64,000 nucleotides of DNA from contig JAGTTD010000009.1 in NCBI GenBank assembly GCA_018398585.1, forward strand, positions 15,319,193-15,383,192. The letters run 5' to 3'. A model generated the notes under the pieces. It was not told the origin of the DNA and did no database searches. It saw only the letters and a list, made by a program, of their open reading frames with translations. Positions 43,493-54,793 of the stretch are shown here, one piece after another (position 1 is the first letter of the stretch; each line of letters starts with the position of its first letter). This DNA is from Simmondsia chinensis (lineage: Eukaryota > Streptophyta > Magnoliopsida > Caryophyllales > Simmondsiaceae). The position numbers were made by a program, and so were the translations under genes.

Positions 43493-44255
43493 TTAAGTTT
43501 CAGCTGGCAAATAGGGAATGTGTATAGGAGGAGGTTGTCCATACACAATCTCGTATGAAGTTTTGTGCAGAGGAATGGCAATATGTATTGTAACACTATT
43601 CAGCCAATGGCAGCCACTTGGGCCATTGGGAAGGGTGAGTACTACCCATACAACAGAGGTATGTTTCCAGCCCCCGGTTGACAACCTTAGTCTGACCAGT
43701 AGACTGTGGGTGATAAGCTGTAGACATGTTTAGATCAACTCCTTGGATTGAAAAGAGAGACTACCAAAATTCACTTTGGAAGACGGCATTCCTATCACTG
43801 ACAATTGAATGAGGTAACCCACGTAGCTTGTAGATGTCGTCTATGTACAATTGAGCCACACTTGAAGCAGAGTAAGGGTCTATAAGGGCCAAGCAATGAG
43901 CAGCCTTGCACAATGGATCAACAATTACAAATATAAAACCTTTCCCAAATGAGCGTGGGAGGCCCTCAATGAAATCCATTGTGATATCAGACCAAATCAA
44001 TTGAGGAATTGGGAGTGACTGTAGCAATCCAGGAGATGCAACTGCTTCATACTTGCAAGTCTGGCACACAATACAGTGTTTCACGAGGTGAGCCACATCC
44101 CTTGTCATACCTTTCCAAGAGAACAAGGCCTTAATACGATTGAGAGCGGCATCTCTCCCTGAGTGTCCCCCACTTGGTGAGGAATGCAACCAATGCAGTA
44201 TCTTGTTTCTCAACAATGGGTCATTACTAATAACTAGCTTGCCTTTCCTCTTCAA
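43493..44255 (-). pseudogene. GYP3 integrase
   Basis: On minus: zinc-binding HHCC region (HSSPSGGHSGRDAALNRI, HCIVCQTCK), core D in WSDITMDFIEGLP, second D in SDRNAVFQSEFW. The segment with the third acidic residue is disrupted: it breaks at 43761 and continues in another frame from 43684 (GPSGCHWLNSVTIH, TSYEIVYGQPPP). The first part is an uninterrupted 164-residue frame. Confidence 0.88.
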
Positions 44256-44285
44256 TTGATCAGAGTGCCAGCTGAAGTGGTTATG

Positions 44286-44660
44286 CTACTGAGTACCAGA
44301 TGTGATGTCTTGAATGATCTGCTTTAGCGTTGGATCTATTTGCCAGCCTAATTGGATCATATCACACATATTACTATCTGCAGAAGTCAAGATCATGCAG
44401 GTAACTTGGTGGCTTGTGACCTTGGACAGGGCATCTGCAGCAACATTATCCCTGCCTTTTTTGTACTCTATAATATAGCTGAAGCCAATCAGCTTAGCCA
44501 ACCATAATTGCTGGAAGTGCGTATAGACTTTCTGTTCCAAGAGATACTTTAAGCTTCGCAGGTTAGTTCTAATGATGAACGTGTTATTCATTAAGTATTG
44601 ATGCCACTTTGGCACAGCTGACATAATGGCTAGGAGCTCACGTTCATAAACTAATATCAC
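44286..44660 (-). pseudogene. GYP3 RNase H, catalytic residue altered
   Basis: On minus: ILVYERELLAIMSAVPKWHQ, FIIRTNLRSLKYLLEQKVYT, GFSYIIEYKKGRDNVAADALS. The family usually has R-T-D before QRSL; here it is R-T-N, which would remove a metal-binding aspartate. The D in VAADALS is present. Confidence 0.87.
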
Positions 44661-44757
44661 TTGTTACTTGGGGCTCAATGCCTTGCTAAAAAAAAAGCTA
44701 AGGGATGACCAGCTTGAGCCAGAATAGCTCCTCTACCTCTATTGCTTGCATCTGATT

Positions 44758-45939
44758 CTATTTCAAAGGGAATGGAGAATTTTGGGAGAGCAAGCATAGG
44801 GGTTGTAGTGAGACTTCCTTAAGGGCAGTGAAAGCTTGTTGAGCCTCCTCGTTCCATACCAACTTATCCTTCCCTGTAAGTGTTGTAAGAGACTTTGCAA
44901 TCAAACCATAATGTTGTATGAACCTTCTGTAAGTGAGGCCCAAGAATCCCCTAAGCTGTTTCAAATTAGAAGGAATAGGCCAATTTTGCACTGTTTCAAT
45001 CTTTTGAGGGTTAGTAGCTACTTGCCCCCTTGCAATAATGTGACCTAAGTATTCTATCTGTGAGGCAGCAAAGGAACACTTGCTCCTTTTAATGTACAAC
45101 TGGTGATGTAGTAGCAGTTTAAATTCTTCTTCCAGATGCCGCAGGTGTTCTTCCAAGCGTGAGCTGTACATGAGAATATCATCGAAGAAAACTAGAACAA
45201 ATTTCCTTAGAAAGGGACTAAATATGGAGTTCGTTAAGGCCTGGAATGCAGAGGGAGCATTAGTTAAGCCAAAAGGCATAACTAAAAACTCAAAATGACC
45301 AAAATGAGTACGAAATTCTGTTTTCTGCACATCTTCCTGATTCATCCTGATTTGGCCGTAACCAGATCTTAAATCCAGCTTAGTGAAGAGCTGAGTTGAT
45401 CCCAATTCATCAAAGAGCTCTTCCACTAGAGGTGTAGGAAATTTGTCCTTGACTGTGGCATTGTTCATATCCCTGTAGTTTATGCACATTCTCCAGCCCC
45501 CATCCTTCTTTTGCACCATGACTATAGCTGAAGCAAAAGGACTGAAACTATGCTGAATGTACCCTTTCTCGAGCAGCTCTTGGATCATACTTTCCATGAC
45601 ATCCTTTTGAAGAGTTGGATAATGATAGGGTCTCTTATTTATGGGTTTGGTTCCCTCATGTAAGTGAATTCTGTGATCAAATGTGCCCCTTGAAGGAGGC
45701 AAGTACATTGGCTTTGCAAATAGACCATCATACTGCTTCAATAAATCCGCAACACTTGCAGGCATGGGTGGGGCCTGTGGTTGGTCTGATGAGACCTGCA
45801 TCAATTGAAGATTAACTTCTTCATCAGAAGGTTCTTCTGTCAGAACTTGCAGTAGAGCAACGAGGGAAGCTTCAAGGAAGGCTTTGAAGAGGGCTCTTGC
45901 TCCCACTATCTTGCATAAGGTTGTATCAGACCTCTTCAA
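44758..45939 (-). pseudogene. GYP3 reverse transcriptase, open for 393 codons
   Basis: Minus-strand RVT_1 domain, uninterrupted. Order: [80 protein letters not shown], then the polymerase site F-F-D-D in VLVFFDDILMYS, then CSFAASQIEYLGHIIARGQV and LRGFLGLTYRRFIQHYG. The first position of the Y-x-D-D box is F, a tolerated variant; both aspartates are present. The N-terminal edge is where GYP4 inserted (45968), which separates it from the protease at 52765 and beyond. Confidence 0.9.
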
Positions 45940-45968
45940 CTCTCTGGTAACTCCTTCACATGTATAGG

Positions 45969-47005
45969 TGTCACAGTTAATTTTTAAACTAGATGTGATG
46001 GCGTTGAGGTTCGCTCACTGAGCCTATAAAAACGTAAGAACACTCAAAGGAAATACACGAAAGGAGGCTCACAAAATAAAGGGATGAATTTTCATTAATC
46101 AAGCTTAAGGACAATATATTTTTTCAAGCCCTAAATTTGATACAAAATGTGCTATTTATAGATCTTGACAACCCCAAGGTCATGGGTAACCGTTGCCGCC
46201 AAATCCCCACCTCCTTCTTGTTCAAGCCGTGCCCACTATGCTTGAAGTGCTCAAGTGGTTACTAGTCAAAGGCGGATAAAGGGCCACCACGTCTTCCTAG
46301 GGCGCTAATATTTGAAATGGCGGTTACTCCACTTCAAGTCCTTCATCTGTTTCCCTCCAATCTCGTTTGAATTAGTCAATGGTCTTTCCCGCTTTTCTTC
46401 TTAAGTAACCATCCCTCATGTGCTCAGCATGCTCCTTTTCCTTCTTCTAAGTCCGGGCCTAAATGGGACTTGTTAGGCCTGCATCTTGTCCTGGGCCTTC
46501 TTATGTCTGAGCTAGGCCAGCGCCTTGAGCAGGGCCTTCCCTTGTCTGGGCCGGGCCAGCACCTTGCTCTAGGCCGGTGCCTTGTACTGGGCCTGCACAC
46601 TCGCGTGCTGGGCCTTAACACGTCTGGTCCGAGCATGTGCCTTGCACTGGGCCCTTGCCTTGTGCTGGGCTTGTGCACTCGCGTGCTGGGCCCTGACATA
46701 TCTGGGCCGGGCCAGCGCTCCACGCTGGGCCCGTGTCTTGTATTGGGCCCGTCCACTTTTGTGCTGGGCCTTGACATGTCTGGGCCAGGCCAGTGCCCCA
46801 CGTTGGGCCCGTGCCCTTGTCCTTCTCATTTCTTAGGGCCTGCGCCCGTCTTGGCTCCTAATTAGTCCATCGCTTAGGCCAAGGTCCGTGGTGGCCCGGT
46901 GCATCCCTTCAATGATGCGCGCCTTAGTTTTCACGATGCCAATCTTGGCAGCCGCATGACACGGCACTCCCATGTGTCTCGGTCCGGTGTGTCACGGGTC
47001 TTAAA
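45969..47005 (-). repeat. GYP4 3' LTR
   Basis: 1037 bp starting TGTCACAGTTAATTTT. It contains about three 78-bp GC-rich units and ends GGGTCTTAAA where the other LTR has GGGTCATACA. Confidence 0.92.
46440..46870. repeat. GC-rich 78-bp minisatellite in the GYP4 left LTR
   Basis: GCGTGCTGGGCC-type landmarks at 46603, 46681 and 46759 give exact 78-bp steps. Each unit holds several CTGGGCC/GGGCCAG words and few stop codons, so both strands show overlapping open frames up to 131 codons. These are not genes. Confidence 0.88.
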
Positions 47006-47402
47006 AACCTCCCCCACCCGGGGTGCCTGATGTCCTCATCAGATTCTCAAGGTACTCCATGACTTTATCCTCAAATTGCCATAAAGTCACATCTTGTTCC
47101 CATGTAGCCTTAGATATCGGGGTGCCTTTCCATTGAAAAAGGAAGTCTTGTCTCTTGTTCTTTTTACTTTGACCAAACACTCTTTGGTCTTGGACCTTTT
47201 CTACTTCTTTAATGAATTGCTTCCGAATGGTTGGTAGCGCCCTCCGTTTCTTTGGGTACGCCCCAGTTTTGTCCTCGATGTGAGGTTTTAAGAAGCTTAC
47301 ATGGAATGTTGGGTGCACCTTAAGCCTTGGTGGTAAATCCAAACGGTAAGCGACGGGGCTGATGCGTTTTATTATTTCAGAGGGTCCATCATATCTTGGC
47401 AC
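47001..47402 (-). pseudogene. GYP4 integrase C-terminus and chromodomain
   Basis: On minus: [38 protein letters not shown], then chromodomain text [20 protein letters not shown] and [12 protein letters not shown] to a stop at 47001. The aromatic cage-type pattern (F-x-W-K-G ... T-W-E) is present. The end of the frame overlaps the purine tract and LTR edge. Confidence 0.85.
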
Positions 47403-47572
47403 TACGCTACGATGAACTGTTTTACCGCTTATTTTTTTTGAATTTGGGGCGTTAGTTTTAGCATGAATTTATCTCCAACTTGGAATTCTAGGGGTCTCTA
47501 AATTTTGTCTGCATACTTTTTCATTCGTCTAGCTGCTTTGTCAAGGCTGTCCTTGGCCTCGTCAAGCATTTC

Positions 47573-48144
47573 CTATTTATCCAATGCAAAACGTTGCGCA
47601 ACCGGGCACTTACCCCCACTTTGTTTCACTATTTCGTGAGGGGTAACGGGTTGCCAACCCATTGCCAGTTCAAATGGTCTGAAGCCCGTGGCATTGCTCT
47701 TATTTAAGTTATAGCAAAATTGAGTAGTGTCCAAAAGTTCCGACCAATTCTGTTGTGATGTGGACACATAATGCTTTAGGTACTCTTCCAATAAGGCACT
47801 GATGCATTTTGTTTGGCCATCTGTTTGTTAATGATTTGCTGTTGAAAATTTCCACTGAGACTCCTGTTAAACAACGCTGTCCAAAACTGTCCTGTGAATT
47901 GAGAGTCTCGGTCGCTTACAATGTCCTCGAGTAGACTGAAATACTTGACCACATTTTTATAGAAAAGTTGGGCAGCTTGTTTGGAGGGATAAGCATGAGG
48001 GGCTGACATAAAAATAGCATACTTAGAAAATCTATCTATAACAACCATTACAGACTTTTTCCCCTTAACATTAGGGGAACCCAAAATAAAATCCATTGAC
48101 AATGACTTCCATGGCTTGTCAGGTGTTGGTAATGGGTGTAGCAT
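47573..48144 (-). pseudogene. GYP4 integrase core
   Basis: On minus: PTPDKPWKSLSMDFILGSP (first D), VMVVIDRFSKYAIFM, DIVSDRDSQFTGQFWTALF (second D). The segment bearing the third acidic residue is frame-shifted near 47790; the region LDTTQFCYNLNKSNATGFRPF follows in the next frame. Confidence 0.87.
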
Positions 48145-48197
48145 TCCAGCTTGTCTTTTTCTTTCAAGTTTGTCTTGTTGTCACACGTGACAGGACT

Positions 48198-48897
48198 TCA
48201 CGTATGCCTCCACTTCCTGTCCCATATTTGGTTAGGAATAGCTTCGGTCCAGCAATGCTTGGGTCCTCTTGCGTTCCGGGTGTCCGACCCGCCTGGTGTC
48301 ATGCACTCCCTTAGCAGTTCCACCTGTACTTTACCTGCGGAAATAAACAAACGAGCACCTTGTGCATAAATTAGATCATCTTCAACCCGATAACGATGTA
48401 CCTCACCATCAAGAAGTTGCTGCTTCAACCGCAAGTATGTAGGATCTGTCTTCGAAGCTCTTTTGACATGTTGGGTGAAGTCCGTCTCAACCCGTGTCAA
48501 CGCAGCCACCACCTCTAAAGTCTTGCAGCTGAGTGCGTCAGGGACTACATTGCGTCTTCCTTGCTTATGTACCCATGTGAATTCATATTCCTCCAAGAAT
48601 TCTTGCCAACGAGCTTGCTTAGGAGATAGTTTCTTTTGGGATCTAAAGTATGTGTTTGCCACATTATCAGTGCGAACCATAAACTTCACTCCCAAAAGAT
48701 AATGTCTCCATACTCGAAAGCAATGTATTACCGCAAGCATTTCTTTTTTCATAGGTAGAGTAGCGTTCTTCACATTCCTTTAACTTCCTACTCTCAAAGG
48801 CTATGGGATGTCCGTCTTGTACAAGCACCCCTCCATTGGCACGCCCCGAAGCATCGGTGTGTACCTCAAAGGGTTTATCAAAGCATGGTAGTTTCAA
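48198..48897 (-). pseudogene. GYP4 RNase H and integrase zinc-binding start
   Basis: On minus: FDKPFEVHTDASGRANGGVL (catalytic D in T-D-A-S), HPIAFESRKLKECEERYSTY; then in another frame EMLAVIHCFRVWRHYLLGVK, FMVRTDNVANTYFRSQKKLS, RNVVPDALSCK. Integrase zinc-binding sequence begins after this but is degraded. A frameshift lies near 48770. Confidence 0.88.
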
Positions 48898-48900
48898 AAC

Positions 48901-49839
48901 CTATTCCATGGACACATCGCTCTTAAAGGTCCTCAAGGCTTCCTGGCAAGATTCGGACCACGACCATTTTACATCCTTTTTCAATAGGTATGTTAGAGGG
49001 GAGACCTTTTTAGAATAGCCATGGATAAACTTGCGATAGTAGTTGGCTAAACCCAAGAAGGATCTCAACTCAGTTACACTTTGGGGCGCAGGCCAATCCA
49101 AGATTGCTTGGACCTTGGCCTCGTCCATTTTTACGAGCCCTTGGTTGATTTTATGCCCTAGGAACATGATTTCGGTTTGGGCAAATTCACTCTTTTCTTT
49201 CTTTGCATAAAGTTCATGTTCCTTGAGTTTTTCCAGCACTTTCCTTAGGTGATTTACATGTTCATCCAAAGTTTGAGAATATACAACAATATCATCCAAA
49301 TACACAACCACAAAACAATTGAGATACTCGTAAAGGACATCATTCATTAAATTACAAAAGGTGGCCGGGGCATTAGTAAGTCCAAATGGCATTACACAGA
49401 ATTCAAAAGAACCATATCTAGTTACACATGTAGTCTTAGGCTCGTCTCCCTCAGCAATTCAAACCTGCCAGTAACCCGAGCGCAAGTTTAGTTTTGTAAA
49501 GTAACTTGCTTTGGACAACCTGTCAAACGAATCATCTACATGAGTGATAGGATAATTGCTCCTGACGGTCACCCTGTTCAAGGCTCTATAGTCCACACAC
49601 ATCCGGAGAGATCTGTCTTGTTTCTTTTGAAAAAGCAAGGGTGCCCCATACGGTGCCTTCGATGGTTGCACAAACCCTGCGTCAAGCAACTCCCCAAGCT
49701 GCCTACGGAGCTCAGAAAGCTCCATAGGTCCCATCCGGTATGGCGCACGCGCAGGGGGACGCGCGCCCCGGATCATCTCAATCTTATGGTCAATGGCCCT
49801 TTTAGGGGGCAACCTCTTAGGAAGTTCAGGGAGCATCAC
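48901..49839 (-). pseudogene. GYP4 reverse transcriptase, YLDD kept
   Basis: On minus: ELRRQLGELLDAGFVQPSKA, RSLRMCVDYRALNRVTVRSN, FTKLNLRSGYWQV, a break near 49459-49392, then [20 protein letters not shown] and the polymerase motif Y-L-D-D in [12 protein letters not shown], followed by [20 protein letters not shown] and [20 protein letters not shown]. In this family the usual text near the first D is F-x-K-L-D-L-R; here it is N for D (KLNLRSGY), a loss of a catalytic metal ligand. Confidence 0.88.
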
Positions 49840-49909
49840 CCCTTAAACTCATCTAGCAGCTTAGCAACCACGTCCGGGACTTCCACAAACTTATCCGGTT
49901 TCATCTCTA

Positions 49910-50560
49910 CTAAGGTTGCGACAAACGTAGGATGTCCTTCTTAAACTCTTTTTTTGGTTGCATGGCTGATAGCATTTCTTGGGTCCCCGGAGGTTTCATA
50001 GTCAAGGGCCAAGCTTTAACGAAACAAGGTCTATTAGGGTCACTAATCATCATCCCACCTAGGTATGGGGTAACCGAAGCCTTGGCTGCCCGAAAGAATT
50101 CATTCCCTAGGATTAGTTCATAATCATCTATGTCCACAATCATGAGATTTGTTTTACCCACCCAATCACCTATTTTCAAGGTCACCTACTGCCTTGCCCT
50201 TAGTATCTATGGTGCTTGAGTTCACGGTCTTCAATCCAGCTTCGGAAGGCACTAAGTTTAATTTCAACGTTTGAACAACTTTTGAGTTTAAAAAGTTATG
50301 GGAGGCCCCCGTATCGGCCATAGCAACTACGGGCTTTCCATTCAAGCATACACGAAAGTACATAAGTACTTTAAGGGACACGGGTAAGTCCTTTTCAATG
50401 GTATTCAGCAACCGTAAGGAAGTTGCACGGATCTCTTCACAGTCAGTTTGTTGGTCCTCTACTTGGGTCTCATCACTTATGGCGTTTAAATGTTGTTTCT
50501 TAGGGCAATTCTTGCAAAATGGGGCCCATCACAAATAAAACAAGTCACACCCTCCCTTGG
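49910..50560 (-). pseudogene. GYP4 protease with preceding zinc knuckle
   Basis: On minus: CFICDGPHFAR near 50540-50508, a knuckle whose last Cys is displaced by a one-base shift. Then protease VVAMADTGASHNFLNSKVV (catalytic D in D-T-G-A) at about 50320, and VDIDDYELILGNEFFRAAKA near 50120. A frame break lies near 50170-50185. Confidence 0.82.
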
Positions 50561-50887
50561 TTTCTTTGGGACTGGCACATTTTTCTTAGGTGGGGCCTTA
50601 GAAGGTCCCCCTTGGAAGGATTTGAGTGTATTGTTTCTATTCTAGCTTTGTTTTCCCTCTCTCTTTCTCTTTTTAAACGTCATGGGTTGTTTTCCTTTGT
50701 CTCCATCCCCACTTGGTTTGAGGTCCACTAAACCATCGGCCACCATGGTAGCGGTGCCAAGGTCAGGAACCCTTTGCCTTCACATCTCAATTTGGGCCCA
50801 CGGTTTAGGACCTGATATAAAATTAAACGATTTGTTTTCCTTTGTCATATCGTTTATGTTTAACAACAAAGACAAAAAGGATTTTAC

Positions 50888-51604
50888 CTACTCACAAACC
50901 GAGTTAGTTTGCTTCAAATTCTTTAGTGCCTCTCGTGCCATCCAAGAGGTGTTCACGGGCAAGAATTGTCTCCACAAGTCATGTTTCAGAGTGTCCCACA
51001 TGTTAGTCACGGACCGTCCCGCAGCACTGTCATCTGACACTTTGGCCCCCCACCAAATCTTTACATCCCTAGCAAGATGCATTGATGCTATCACCACCTT
51101 GTCCTCATCCCTCACACGAGTAGCATTAAAATGCTGCTCCATATCCCACAAAAAATTCTCCAGTGTCCGGGCACTTCGCTCACCTTCATAGGGTCTTGGG
51201 GTAGGGACTTTGATTCCCCTTTTCTCTAGGCTTTGGGCACCATTGTCAATAGCCCTTCGTAACACAGAAATTTCATTTTGGAGGGATTCTATGGTAGGGT
51301 TAAGGGTCTCATTTGAGGGTTTCATATTTGAGGTGCCACCTGTAGTGAAGGTGGCCCTATGGTACACATTTGGAGAGACTGGAGGGGGCAGAGAAGGGGT
51401 CCTATGGGCCTCAAGGAAATTATTCATTACTTCTTTGAGGGTTTTGATATCATTCAATAAAGATTTTAAATTACCGAATATTGTTCTCGGAGGGAGATCG
51501 CTTCCATCTTCCATGTCGGAGCCAACAACTTCCTCAAGCCTAGCAATACGTTCGCTAGCCTTAAGTTTCTTCAAAGGTTCGACTTGATTTCCAGCCATCA
51601 TCAA
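50888..51604 (-). pseudogene. GYP4 gag, 238 codons
   Basis: On minus, from MMMAGNQVEPLKKL: coiled-coil-like stretches (LKSLLNDIKTLKEVMNNF; IESLQNEISVLRRAID), then capsid text PRPYEGERSARTLENFLWDM, ASMHLARDVKIWWGAK and MWDTLKHDLWRQFLPVN. The stop at 50888 comes soon after LKNLKQTNSV, before the knuckle. It is typical of a chromovirus gag (WW-K and L-x-x-L-x-x-x-F pattern). Confidence 0.85.
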
Positions 51605-51619
51605 GGGTTAAGTTCGTAA

Positions 51620-51637
51620 CCAGAAGCTCTGATACCA
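51620..51637 (-). promoter_or_regulatory. GYP4 primer binding site (Met tRNA)
   Basis: TGGTATCAGAGCTTCTGG on minus, four bases from the 5' LTR. Confidence 0.9.
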
Positions 51638-51641
51638 CAAT

Positions 51642-52764
51642 TGTCACAGTTAATTTTTGGACTAGCTGTGATGGCGGTGAGATTCACTCACCCAGCCTAT
51701 AAAAATGTAAGAACACTCAAAGGAAATACACGAAAGGAGGCTCACAAGATAAAAAGACGAATTTTCATTAATCAAGCTTAAGTACAATATATTTTTCCAA
51801 CCCCTAAATCTGATACAAAATGTGCTATTTATAGACCTTGACAACCACAAGGTCATGGGTAATCGTTCCCGCCAAAATCCCCACCACCTTCTTGTTCAAG
51901 CCGTGCCCACTATGCTTCAAGTGCTCAAGCGGTTACTAGTCAAAGGCGGGTCAAGGGTCACCACGTCTTCCTAGGGCTCCAATATTTGAAATGGCGGTTA
52001 CCCCTCTTCAAGTCCATCCGTTTCCCTCCAATCTCGTTTGAATTAGTCAATGGTCTTTCCCGCTTTTCTTCTTACGTAACTGTCCCTCATGTGTTCAGCA
52101 TGCTTCTTTTCCTTTTTCTAAGTCCGGGCCTAAATCGGCCTTGTTGGGCCTGCATCTTGTCCGGGGCCTTTTTATGTTTGAGCTAGGCCAGCGCCTTGCG
52201 CTGGGCCTTCGCTTATCTGGGCTAGGCCAGCGCCTTGGGCTAGGCCCATGCCTCGTGTTGGGCCTGCACACTCGCGTGCTGGGCCTTGACACATCTGATC
52301 CAAGCGAGCGCCTTGCATTGGGCCTCTGCCTTGTACTGGGCCTACGCACTCGCGTGCTGGGCCCTGACATATCTAGGCCGGGCCAATGCCCCACGCTGGG
52401 CCCGTGTCTTGCATTGGGCCCATGCACTTGCGTACTGGGCTTGACATGTCTAGACCGGGCCATCACCCCACCCTGGGCTCGTGCCTTGCATTGGGCCCGT
52501 GCACTTACGTGCTGGACCTTGATATGTCTAGGCCGGGCCAGCGCCCCACACTGCGCCCGTGCCCTTGTCCTTCTCATTTCTTAGGGCCTGCGTCCATCTT
52601 GGCTCCTACTTAGTCCATCGCTTAGGCTAAGGTTCGTGGTGGCTTGGTGCATCCCTTCATGGATGTCCACCTTATTTTTCACGATGCCAATCTTGGCGCC
52701 CGCATGATATGGGGCGCGAGGCGCGCGCACCTATGTCCCTATCCAGTGTGTCACGGGTCATACA
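51642..52764 (-). repeat. GYP4 5' LTR
   Basis: 1123 bp, TGTCACAG...CATACA. It has about one more 78-bp unit than the left LTR, which accounts for most of the length difference. Confidence 0.92.
52120..52620. repeat. GC-rich 78-bp minisatellite in the GYP4 right LTR
   Basis: The same GCGTGCTGGGCC unit family as 46440-46870, with about four units and altered words (GCGTACTGGGCTTG, ACGTGCTGGACCTTG). The open frames across it are incidental. Confidence 0.87.
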
Positions 52765-53733
52765 ATAGGCCATAATAAGGGTCTTAAAATTGCACTTTAT
52801 GTCTCCCAAGGTGGAGAGCCATTCAATTCCAAGAACCATGTCACACCCTCCCAAAGGAATAAGGAGGAAGTTGGAGCAATAGGATGCCTCTTGCATCTTC
52901 CAGGTGAGTCCCTTGCACTGAGAGGAACAATTGTGGCTACTGCCATCTGCTACTACCACAGCAAAGGATGGAACTGAGATTGGTTGACACTGCAACCTCT
53001 GAGTTAGGGACAAATCAATAAAATTGTGTGTGGATCCAGAGTCTATCAAAATATGTATAGGTTTGTTCCTGATGGACCCTGTCACCCTCAAAGTTTGGAA
53101 TGTGGGAGCCCTAGATGAGGCATGTAGAGAGATTTGAGCTGAAGGCCCAGCTACCTCCTCTTCCTTGGCCAACTGCTCCATTTCTTGAGCTTCATCAGTA
53201 CAATTCTCTTCATCTAATTCCATAATAAAGAGTTGAGGACCTTTATTTTTGTATTTGTGATCCATCTCAAACTTCTCATCACAGAAAAAGCATAATCCTT
53301 TAGCTCGTTTTTCCAGCAATTCTGCTCTAGTCAGCGTTCTTTGGGCTCTATTGGGCTGTGTCATAGATAGTGGCTGATAGTTGAGTCTAGCAGAGGGATT
53401 TCTGTAAGGATTCATAGTAGATTTTTGCGTGTTAGGAGTGCGAGGCCGGGGAACTCTTGAATATTTCAGTTGTTTAGCTAAGGCTTTAAACTTAGCTTTT
53501 GCTAACTTTGCTAAACAAACTGCTTGATGGAGATTTGTAGGCTGAGTTGTTCGCAACTCTAAGGCAATATCCTCCCTAAACCTAGCAAGAAAACAACTAA
53601 GAAGTTGAGCCTCAGAAAGATCAATCCCCACTGCCACAGCATCAAACTTGGCCACATAATCCTTGACTACCCCTTGTTGCTTCAGACTAATTAATTCAGA
53701 AACACGGTCTTCATAGGCATTGCCAAATCTCAT
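52765..53733 (-). pseudogene. GYP3 gag C-terminal part and protease, cut by GYP4
   Basis: On minus: FGNAYEDRVSELISLKQQGV, YVAKFDAVAVGIDLSEAQLL, LSCFLARFREDIALELRTTQ (gag), a knuckle-like KGLCFFCDEKFEMDHK, then protease PIHILIDSGSTHNFIDLSL (catalytic D in D-S-G-S) and GCDMVLGIEWLSTLGDIKCN. The frame runs into the GYP4 LTR at 52769; RT continues on the far side at 45939. Uninterrupted over 320 codons. Confidence 0.88.
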
Positions 53734-53745
53734 CTTAAGGGCATT

Positions 53746-54264
53746 TCAATAATCCGCCCAACTGGGCATAGCCAAGTTGCCCCTAGATTTCACCAACTGT
53801 CTATGCCATTGGAGAGCAAGTCCTCTCATATGCACATATGCTAATCTAACTCGATCTAGCTCAGGTGTTTGATCAATAAGAAAAAATTGATCACAAATGA
53901 ATATCCAACTATTGATATCCTCCCTTTCGAATAAGGGAAACTCAACTTTACTAAACCTAGCAGAGTAATGAGCATTACCACCATGAGCTGCTGGTGCAGG
54001 GTTTCCCAATAATACTAGAATTTGGCCCCCTCCAGGCACTGGTACTACTGTGGCGCTAGAGCCACCATCAATTCCACATCCTCTACCCTCAGTTCTATCC
54101 ATTCGCACCAGCATTCCGAACATTAACTCCTTAATGTCTGTCAGCAGGGATTCCATCATCTGTTGAGATTCATTGCCTTTCTTAATTGGCCCCTCGAGCC
54201 TCTCATTACCCGATCTGATTGTACCCTCCATCTGTTTAGTGTTAGCTCTGAAATGGGTTGCCAA
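53746..54264 (-). pseudogene. GYP3 gag, N-terminal part
   Basis: On minus: MATHFRANTKQMEGTIRSGN, a coiled-coil-like acidic segment, Gly-rich linker, then ARFSKVEFPLFEREDINSWI, FFLIDQTPELDRVRLAYVHM and GLALQWHRQLV, the start of the capsid. A stop at 53746 falls 13 bases before the next frame. It starts after the primer site at 54345-54361. Confidence 0.85.
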
Positions 54265-54344
54265 AGCTTCCTCGAAACCTCCTCATTTTAGCTGTTGATC
54301 TAGTGTTCTCGGCCATAATGAGCTCAATCCACAGTCAGGAGGAT

Positions 54345-54361
54345 CGATGCTCTGATACCGG
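54345..54361 (-). promoter_or_regulatory. GYP3 primer binding site (Met-tRNA-like)
   Basis: CGGTATCAGAGCATCGA on minus, touching the 5' LTR. Confidence 0.8.
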
Positions 54362-54793
54362 TGATACCGCATATCAAATTAAGTGAAATTAATAACTCGA
54401 TTTACCAATTCGAATCACAAACAAGAGGTTTAAGGGAGAAGAGAAGGAGTTAGAGTTTGAAGGGAGAGAAAGAAAGAGAGATATTTAGGGAAGATTAGGG
54501 TTTTTATTCACATCATAACCCTAAATCTAATACATCTTCCTATTTATAAGTAGAAATTACTAGATTAAATAAAATGCAAAACAAACTGAATTGGAAATGC
54601 TAAATGAAATTATACTTAAAATTCTAATTTCTCGCCTGCTCACGTGCCTGGCAAATGCCACTGGGTCCTTTAACTAACTTTTGAATCCTACCCAATTTAC
54701 CCACCAAAACAAAAAATTGCGTCCACCACTTCTACATCACTCCAGCTCGATTTCTCCACTTCTTTTCACCAGCAAGCTTCATTCCCTACATCA
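54362..54793 (-). repeat. GYP3 5' LTR
   Basis: 432 bp, TGATACCGCATATC...CCTACATCA on plus, matches 42512-42945 and is followed by the TGCTT duplication. Confidence 0.93.

Larger units (their letters stand above)
45964..52769 (-). mobile_element. GYP4, Ty3/gypsy chromovirus nested in GYP3
   Basis: LTRs at 45969-47005 and 51642-52764; perfect 5-bp duplication ATAGG at 45964-45968 and 52765-52769. Minus orientation: Met-tRNA primer site 51620-51637 and purine tract GGGTGGGGGAGG beside the left LTR. Gag, protease, RT, RNase H, integrase and a chromodomain are all recognisable, each broken by stops or shifts. LTR divergence is about 9% over the alignable, non-repetitive part. It disrupted GYP3 between protease and RT. 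Confidence 0.93.

Noticed and set aside
46424..46865. long overlapping open frames on both strands (up to 131 codons)
   Set aside because: They lie wholly in a GC-rich 78-bp minisatellite of an LTR, where stops are rare for composition reasons.
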